A DNA stretch of 64,000 bases, from contig JAQFVV010000050.1 in the NCBI GenBank assembly GCA_028023455.1, positions 374,001 to 438,000 on the forward strand. Direction: 5' to 3'. Below the pieces are notes generated by a model. It saw only the letters and a program-made list of their open reading frames with translations, was not told where the DNA came from and did no database searches. Position 1 is the stretch's first letter. Each line of letters opens with the position of its first letter. The DNA comes from Epiperipatus broadwayi (taxonomy: Eukaryota > Onychophora > Udeonychophora > Euonychophora > Peripatidae). Positions 56,950-64,000 of the stretch are shown piece by piece. A program made the position numbers and the translations under genes.

Positions 56950-57880
56950 ATGCAGACAGACATTTGAAAATTTGAATTATATATATACTGGTACCAGAAT
57001 TAGTGTCTAACATTTCATTTATACATTAAAATGGCTCATACAGGCTAGCATATTTAAATTTGATATTAACAATCCCAGGGCAACAACATTTTACAGAAGC
57101 CTTGTGTGGATGTTTTTACTGCTACTGGAAGGTAGAATGGCAGTCTTTGAAACTTTAGATTTATGGATTATATCCCAGCTTTGAGACTTCCAATGCTTGA
57201 ATTTTCACAATCTTCCAAGCAATAAACTATTACTTCATTATTTAGAGAATAGTGAATAAATAGCTAAAAATGGTATCCCTGCTATCTTTTTCTAAGCTAA
57301 GATTACAGATGTGATTGATTGCTTGTGAACCCAAATTTCCAGTAGAACTCTCATATACAAACATTTGAGTAACTGTGGAACAATTTCAATCAAGTTATGT
57401 CCCCTATTTACATTTTGGAATAGATATTCCATAAAAAAAGGATTGGATCTGGCTAAAATATATTTTGCTTGAATAATTTTTGATGGCTATGTTCAATGAT
57501 TGGCTACATCAGCATCTATTGACTGAAAATTACATTACATGGAATTGTGTAATTAGAAAAGGCATGGCATATCGAACAGTTATTACACAAATGAAGAAGT
57601 TTGAAAAATGCAAGTTTCATGCTAGAATTTACTAAATTTCCATCCTTTCCAGAGTGTCCCCACCCAAAGAGAGATTCTCTTAGGTGAAAAAGATTTTAAA
57701 GTATTCACTAACATAATGTAATTGTGTTAAAAGCATTTGGAATATACAACAACAAATTGCAGAGAATTTAAAAAATTATGCATTGTCTACACTTGGAAAG
57801 GAGTTGTTATTCTAGAAATAGCAAACAAAATTATGTCTATTTTAAAAAATAAAGCAACTATAAAAGGATAGTAAAAAATC
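56950..57880. other. No gene seen
   Basis: Slightly less AT-rich than average, with no recognisable frame or repeat. Confidence 0.5.
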
Positions 57881-57989
57881 TAGAAGCAAACAATAATACA
57901 GTGGGTCTCATCCTGTTAAAATCTTTTACATTTAATACGAGTCTTGTTACAAAGAAACAATCTGAAACCTTCCTTAGGATTAAAAATAT

Positions 57990-58175
57990 GGGATAGCTTA
58001 ATAAAAAAAAGCAAGTTATTCCAAAATTGAAGCAGATGAAATTTAAACAGAAAACACAAATAGAAATGTGATTCAGTTAGAGGATATAAAGTTCTGAAGA
58101 AGATTGCTGGGCAATCAAAACTGTAAACTGTAAAAGAAGATGGTATATAAAGCATTGTGTAACAGTAGTAAAGTG
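57990..58175 (+). repeat. Family H copy
   Basis: 'ggatataaagttctgaagaag', 'gcaatcaaaactgtaaactg' and 'cattgtgtaacagtagtaaa' match the minus strand of 41788-42013. The 'gattgctgggcaatc' segment is a perfect 6-bp hairpin. Confidence 0.75.
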
Positions 58176-58179
58176 CATG

Positions 58180-58790
58180 GATGATTTAGTATTATATGGT
58201 AAAGCTGAAAGTTCCAGTTAAGTTAAAAAAATAATTTTTTAATTTGACTTTACATTTTATTTCTCTTCTAAATTTAAATGCTTTTAAAAATAGAAATGAC
58301 ATTAGATTTCAAAAGTATTTGAACCTACACAAATATTAATTTGATGTCACATGATAAAATGACCCTATATAAATTTAAAAATGTGTATTCACATAAAAAG
58401 GAAATGACTAATCTTCATGGAAGGATGGAAATCGTATTATTAAATAACTATATGCAGAGAAATATTAAAAGTAGTGAATACGAATTAATCTCATTTAGAA
58501 TAGATGAGATGAATTGTATAGTTATATTCTAGTCATCAGTGATCAATATTAACATTGCTGAAATGAATGGACATAGCTAATCTTCCAGTTATTTCCAAAT
58601 CTCTAAAAGACTTGTAGAGTGTACCAATGAAAATCTACAATAAAAGGCTATGGAAAAATTTATGTCAATGGCATACCCATATATCCATATACTTAAATAT
58701 CATTATGACAAGATAATCTTCATTAGCTAAATAATTATTTAAAGTTGCAATTAATAATTTCTTAAGCACATACTCATTACCTAAGTAATA
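58180..58790. other. No gene seen
   Basis: AT-rich. The frame at 58341-58532 has no recognised domain. Confidence 0.45.
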
Positions 58791-58791
58791 T

Positions 58792-58955
58792 ATATTAAGG
58801 CTATATAACCTTAAGACTATGTGCCTAGATGCGACAGTAGGGACCTCTACAAATCTTAACACAAGATTAAACTTTAAAAAACAAGATTTGTAGAGGTTCC
58901 TACTGTTGCATCTAGGTGCATAGTCTTAAGGTTATAGCCTAAATATATATTACTA
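58792..58955. mobile_element. Family E fold-back element
   Basis: The arms, about 58792-58870 and 58884-58955, are reverse complements at roughly 90% (by eye). They share 'taaggctat', 'gcctagatgc', 'cagtagg' and 'acctctacaaatctt'. More diverged than the copy at 4850. Confidence 0.8.
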
Positions 58956-58959
58956 AATA

Positions 58960-60385
58960 AATATTAAAATATTTTGTATCGCCATATAGGCATGTCTGTA
59001 TTCTTATATATAGATATGTCCTGAAACATATTGATATATCAATAAATTATATTGTTATTTAGTTTAATCTATAACATGCTTTCTATTAGTTGTAAATCAA
59101 AACCAATCAGAATAATCTATTTATATTACAGAGTACATAACATACCTTTAATTTCTATTATTATTTCTGATTAATAAATTTGTCAATCATTGTTTCAGTT
59201 ATTCCAGTAAAGTAAATTTAATACTAAAATAGATTTAAGTATTGTATATTTATATTTTATCCTGTTCACAGTTCTTAGGGTCCTTTCATCCCAAGTTAGT
59301 ATTGAGCAATAATGGTGTTTACAATATATATGTGGAGACATATGTTTGTATTTGTTTTGTAGAATGATTTGGATAGTGCAAAGGTAAAGACCAATTCTAA
59401 AATCCACTTTGCTGTATGATAATTATGATTTTATTAATGACCAAGACATTCAAAATACCAGGTGACCAAGAAAGTTGATGATCAGCATGTCTTGATCTCA
59501 GCATTTTAGGTGTATTGTTGTAATATTAACACTTCAATATGTTCGTGCCGATTATTGCTTTTATAACATGCCATAATTTTGACATTGGCTAGATGACCCG
59601 TTTAGATTTTATAAAGCACTACTTTTGATTCTGGTCACAAAGGATTACTGTTTATTCACTTAACAATCAATGTTGGTGATGTATATAATGTATATTATGG
59701 GTGTAACTTGTTTTGTATCTATTTCCAACTTTGAAAGCTGATTCTCTGTTCATATTCATTTTATTTACCATAGGATGATGATTTTTACCCAGAACTTCTT
59801 GATCACCCCATGTTCTATAGTTCCAAAACATAAAGTAATATTCAAAATTCCTGCATTAGCATACTTCTTTGGGGATAATAAAAAGATCTCTGACTAACTA
59901 ATAGAAAAATGCATAAGACCACATCTCATATACAACTGTTTCAGAAACACTATACAAAATACTATTTTTTTTAACATCAATAAAAAATATTAGGATAAAT
60001 AAATTATAGGAATGGGATCATCGTTACCAATATACATGACGTAATGTTTTAAAAAAAAAATTGAATCAATATATTACTTCTTCAATGGTGATGGTGAACA
60101 CAAATGAACAAACTATTTATGGGAGTTACTTAAGAACATCCTTATTTCTTTTTCTTTCAACAGTATACGATTGCCAAATAAAGCTAATATCCAAGTCCAG
60201 ATTTTCTGTTTATAAAATAATACAAGTGGCAGATAATTAAAAATATATGAGTAAATCAGTATACAGTTATCAAGACAGTGAAACTCTCTGTGTCATAATG
60301 TTGTGATAGATTAGTGGTCTAAAGAAATAAATATCTATACATTATATCATAGTCAATCTGTCATTGCTATTTCTCAGATATAAAT
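58960..60385. other. No gene seen
   Basis: AT-rich. The minus frame 59195-59407 is unconvincing. 59470-59505 echoes 28085-28125. Confidence 0.45.
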
Positions 60386-60387
60386 TC

Positions 60388-60480
60388 CCAGATGATAAAA
60401 TATCTAATTACTTTAATCACAATAGTAGTTTAAACTGAAGAATATTGTATGCACAAACACAATTTAATCATATAAATCCA
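60388..60480. repeat. Segment duplicated at 61415-61500
   Basis: 'aatagtagtttaaactgaag', 'aatattgt' and 'gcacaaacacaatttaat' recur about 1025 bp downstream on the other side of the family E palindrome. Confidence 0.75.
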
Positions 60481-60616
60481 GATTAGAATAAACTGGCTCT
60501 GAAGAAGACTGCAGGACAGACAAAATGTAGGTGTATATGTATATATGTACAAAAAAACTTTTGCTAAAAATTGTTTGAAGTGATTTGGATACATTGGATT
60601 TATATAAGATATTATA

Positions 60617-61321
60617 CTTATATAAGGCTAAAACCTTAGTACATGTGCCTTAAGTGCTTAATTTTAAGCAAGAAAGACCTCTACAAATCATAATGCAAGA
60701 TTCAACTTTATAAAGATAAAAGGGACCCTCTTATCTCTAACCTATTCTTCATAATTATATAGGCAAACTAAAGCATTGGATTTGGGAGCATAAAGCTAAT
60801 AAATTCTTCACTGATTAAGTCCACTATTTCTATTAAACATTAATATTCACGAAATCTTTCGATTTACAACGAGTCAATATTCAGATATTAAATTTAGAAA
60901 TATTTTGAATCAATTTAAAGTTGTAAATATTAATTCTTATTAAGCGCGATGTCAGCACGTAATACTTATATAAGGCTAAAACTTTAGTACATTGCGCTTA
61001 ATAAGAATTAATATTTACAACTTTAAATTGATTCAAAATATTTCTAAATTTAATATCTGAATATTGACTCAGTGTAAATTGAAAGATTTTGTGAATGTTA
61101 ATGTTTAATAGAAATAGTGGACTGCCTATTTAATTAGAAAAATAGGTTAGAGATAAGAGGGTCCCTCTTACCTTTATGAAGTTGAATCTTACATTATGGT
61201 TTGTAGAGGTCTCTCTTGCTTAAAATTAAGCACTTAAAGTGCATGTACTAAAGTTTTAGCTTTATATGAGTATTACGTGCTGACATCGGTGCTTAATAAG
61301 AATTAATATTTACAACTTTAA
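60617..61321. mobile_element. Large family E palindrome with 13-bp flanking repeat
   Basis: 'ataagatattata' lies at 60604-60616 and 61322-61334. Inside, a unit of about 350 bp (60617-60966) is followed by its own first 28 bp (60967-60994), then by the inverted unit (60995-61245), then by the start of the inverted unit again. Shared blocks are 'cttatataaggctaaaac', 'gacctctacaaa', 'gggaccctcttatctctaacc' and 'attcttattaagc'. There is no coding capacity. Confidence 0.8.
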
Positions 61322-61384
61322 ATAAGATATTATAGCAAAAATAAAAGAAAAGGTGATTTTGATACAATTAAATCATCCAAGTTC

Positions 61385-61535
61385 AAAGGAAATATAAGTT
61401 CAAACCAACTCCCAAGTGATATAACATCTAATTACTTTTATGAAAATAGTAGTTTAAACTGAAGAATATTGTGCGCACAGACATAATTTAATTATCATTG
61501 TACATAATTCAAGTTGAAAGAAAATATAACTTCAA
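61385..61535. repeat. Duplicated segments next to family E
   Basis: 61415-61500 matches 60388-60480. In addition 'caagttcaaaggaaatataa' near 61390 is repeated as 'caagttgaaagaaaatataa' near 61510. Confidence 0.7.
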
Positions 61536-61539
61536 ACCA

Positions 61540-62685
61540 AAAAACAACAATTACAGATATTGATCAGTTATCAGTTGATAAGAAACAAGAACCAAAAATT
61601 ACCATCAAAAGAACCTGCAAGTGAGAAAACTGATGAGAGAAAAATAAATATTATCAGTAATTATTAAGCAACATATAACTTGTTAATAATCAGAAAAAAC
61701 AATCATTATTTTTATGAACAATGTAAGACTATTTTCTTGTTCAAAAAAAAAACATTATGTATATGACAATAGGGTATGTCAAACCCTCTGAAGTTAAAAG
61801 TAAACATCATTATGTCAATTAAATACAAATGGATGCAAGTACATATGTAAATAAAGACATTCATTTGCATGATTAAAACCCTGAACTCAATCAAAAAAGA
61901 ATTATGAAAACAATAGCTTATGGTGGTGGTTATTGAACAATATGCATTTAGGATTTTTCAAGATGTTCAATGCTATTTCATTCATTTACATTTCGTATAA
62001 TAAAATATATTTTTATAAAAGTCATTTCTTTGCACTTTTAACAATATATTTTATTAAATTATCTGACATTTTCAGCAACAGAGAAACATTCTGAAAAAAG
62101 TTGTTATCTAGTCGAAACTATCAGAGATTTAACAAGAGGTGTTATGAAAAAAGCAAAAACAAGAAATAAATTTGTTAGAAATTTATCTTCCTAAACACAT
62201 ATTGCCTTCTAAATAAGCTTTTATACTGCACAGATCAAATACAAATAATCTGACAGAAGTCCAAGACATTGAAGAAATGTATGGAGATGATGAAAACACA
62301 GAAAATAATCTGTCATAGAAATTCACCTTTTATGAAGATATGTTACAGATCATCCTTATTTTGTTAATACTTTGCTAAACACTTGAGATAATTGTATAAT
62401 ATTGTTAATAGTTAGTAATTAACATTTATTTCCAACTAATGTTACAATGCCTGCCTTTTATTTATTTATTTTTTTATAAAAATATACTATTCTCACAAGG
62501 TGACTTTTATTATATGGAGAACTGTTAAAAAATTCACTTTATATATATAAAAAAAAGATTAAAGCTATAGAAAATATATAATACAGAAATAAGTAATAAG
62601 TAAAGCCAAAGTGAGGTTAAAATAAATTCTTTTATTAATCTACTGAGTTATCGTTCAAATACCCTTCATCCCTCAACACACTTAA
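61540..62685. other. No gene seen
   Basis: AT-rich. Nothing recognised. Confidence 0.5.
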
Positions 62686-62689
62686 TAAT

Positions 62690-63050
62690 GATTAGAAGGA
62701 TGAAGTTTATAGTGAAGACAAGGCTCAATTACTATATAACATAGACTGCCCATACTATAATAACAAATACCATTGTGTGAGCTGAGCCAACTTAAAATCA
62801 AGAATTTCTCAACATGCCTATTTATATAATACAGCAAAAACAAATCCATCACACAATACAGTCTTTTGAAACATGAGAGAGTTGGTGGCCATCTTTTTAA
62901 ACCTGCATATGCCAAGATTTATTGCCTTGAAAGTAACCACAAAAAATACAAGATTAAAGAAACAAGGGACTTAATTAATTCCACACACATAATAAGCATA
63001 AACCATTAGTGTTCCCCTCAATAGACATTGATTGTTTAATCTGCCAATGT
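62690..63050 (+). pseudogene. Penelope-like element 4: GIY-YIG remnant
   Basis: Across frame-shifts the plus strand reads LLYNIDCPYYNNKY, then LKSRISQHAYLYNT, GGHLFKPAYAKIYCLESN and KIKETRDLINSTHIISINH. This follows the GIY-YIG end of PLEs (Y.I.C..C...YIG, L..RI..H, a His region, E, R.I.E...I and IN). The YIG tripeptide itself is lost. It is a different lineage from PLE 1 and PLE 3 judging by the tail. The minus-strand frame over this interval is a shadow. Confidence 0.5.
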
Positions 63051-63054
63051 AGGC

Positions 63055-63430
63055 AACCCTTTGAAATTACCTATAATACATGCAAACATGCATATCTTTC
63101 AAACACCTCCAAGTTTAATCTTTTATAGTTGGAATTACTATCATACCCTGCTAAATATCTACCAGTTATGCTTTGAAACAAACACTGTGTTGAGAGTTAA
63201 CTCAGTGGATTAATAGATTAATAAACAAATTTATTTTAACCTTACTTTGGCCATACTTATTACTTATTTCTCTATTACTTTATGTTAAAAATCTTTTGTA
63301 ATATTGATCACTATTATCTTTAAAAATAAAAAAAAGATCACCAAACAATTAAACATATTTTTGTCTGTTCTAACCACTTCTGGGCATTTTTTTTTTTTGA
63401 TAATTTTTGGGCATTTATTTTGAAACTTAT
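63055..63430. other. No gene seen
   Basis: AT-rich sequence between the PLE 4 relic and the next hammerhead-like motif. It may be PLE 3' sequence, but nothing is decisive. Confidence 0.4.
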
Positions 63431-63449
63431 AACTTACCTTCTAAGACTT

Positions 63450-63512
63450 TTCAATACAGCTCCAATCAGAGCAGGTTTCGCTTCTCTAGATGAACTCATC
63501 AGTAACATGTCT
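63450..63512 (-). ncRNA. Hammerhead-like motif, long stem III
   Basis: Minus strand: GTTA, CTGATGA, stem II GTTC/GAAGC (one bulged G), GAAAC, then a GCTC/GAGC hairpin with loop TGATTG, followed by TGTA (U16.1-A17 candidate). Core elements are intact and well spaced, but stem I pairing is poor. It lies near PLE 4 on the opposite strand. Confidence 0.35.
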
Positions 63513-63724
63513 TAATTTTAAATTTAAAAATTCTAACTAAGCTTAATTTTTTACAATAAAAAAATTAAGTTAATTATATTTTAAGTAAAATAAGGTCTAT
63601 TTTGATTTAATTATAAATTAGATTTCACAGTTGATATATTTTAAATATTGAGGTTGTTTGGCTCCTGTATTGCAAGAATTTATATGGCATATTAGAATTA
63701 ATGTTGTCATAAATTCTAGAAATA

Positions 63725-64000
63725 ATAACTATTGCAATTAAGTTAGCTGGATACAGAGTTGTTTTTTTACTTACCTTATTGTATGGAAGTGAAACATGGA
63801 CATTCTATCAGCATAATATAAAGGTATTAGAAAAGTTTAATTTAAGAATGTTCTTAAAATTTTAAAACTACAATGGAATCATCATAAAAACAATCAATTA
63901 TATTTTTCAGCTTTCTGGATGTGATGCTATTAAGTTCATCATTATAAAATTCCCCATTTTTTGGGTTGGACATGAGTAAAACAAATGAACAAAGGAAGAT
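63725..64000 (+). mobile_element. LINE reverse transcriptase C-terminal fragment (runs off right edge)
   Basis: The plus frame reads AIKLAGYRVVFLLTLLYGSE, then TWTFYQHNIKVLEKFNLRMF, a broken segment, ELSGCDAIKFIIIKF-like text and FWVGHE. This matches the 'LLYGSETWT...H...LE.FH.R.L..IL' and 'LRWAGHV.RM' blocks of LINE RT tails. It stops at the window edge before the rest of the tail. Confidence 0.65.

Noticed and set aside
58094-58128. CTGAAGA, GATTGC/GCAATC hairpin and AAAAC in family H as a hammerhead
   Set aside because: It has the same extra A before stem II, A in place of G12 in both copies, and no stem I. In the other copy the stretch reads as an open frame, so purine-rich coding is an equal explanation.
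60494-60536. CTGAAGA...CAAAATGTA as a hammerhead
   Set aside because: Stem II has a mismatch, G12 is lost and stem I is weak.
62682-62915. Minus-strand 77-codon frame
   Set aside because: The plus strand carries PLE endonuclease features in the same interval.

Overview
The window is AT-rich eukaryotic (metazoan-type) intergenic or intronic DNA, roughly 70% A+T by eye. It has microsatellites, no bacterial-style gene organisation, and almost every recognisable segment is a transposable-element relic. The taxon cannot be fixed. Penelope-like elements (PLEs) with GIY-YIG endonucleases, RTE-like and Jockey-superfamily LINEs, tRNA-derived SINEs and many fold-back repeats fit an invertebrate such as a cnidarian, flatworm or mollusc, but this is inference. 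No intact host gene was found. One minus-strand open stretch (3617-3988) may be a coding exon or a retrocopy.

Autonomous-type elements. Four PLE remnants: 1440-2350, 38733-39150, 55440-55870, 62690-63050. At least six relics of an RTE-like LINE or related elements: 7690-8085, 24440-24900, 39860-40200, 41545-42560, 49135-49329 and 63725-64000, plus a weak LINE tail at 30930-31320. One long but broken Jockey-superfamily LINE occupies 47986-52383: PHD-like ORF1, an APE endonuclease and a reverse transcriptase with a YADD box. A second truncated LINE follows at 52436-53030.

Non-autonomous repeats. A family of about ten elements (family A here) has long inverted ends and, in the clear cases, 11-14 bp target-site duplications. 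Family B occurs as inverted pairs at 54000-54895 and at 23045-23910. Family C/D repeats occur at 1-170, 13879-13970, 14786-14830, 29868-30500 and 56225-56550. Family E fold-backs share a GGGACCTCTA block (4850-5034, 19255-19345, 58792-58955, 60617-61321). A tRNA-derived SINE has copies at 10672, 35610 and 46502 and a probable one at 17735.

The most striking signal is recurrent hammerhead-ribozyme (HHR) architecture: CUGANGA, a stem-II hairpin, GAAA, a short stem III ending in NUH, and a complementary stem I. It appears in families A, B, C and D and directly after the GIY-YIG reading frame of the PLE at 55440. The best copies (14786-14827, 23773-23816, 23433-23472, 54114-54157, 55814-55861) keep all or nearly all core nucleotides. 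HHRs are established in PLE terminal repeats and in SINE-like repeats such as Schistosoma Sm-alpha. The inference is that this genome carries a network of HHR-bearing, short fold-back retroelements that may have been mobilised by PLE or LINE machinery. None of this was tested by folding or database search.
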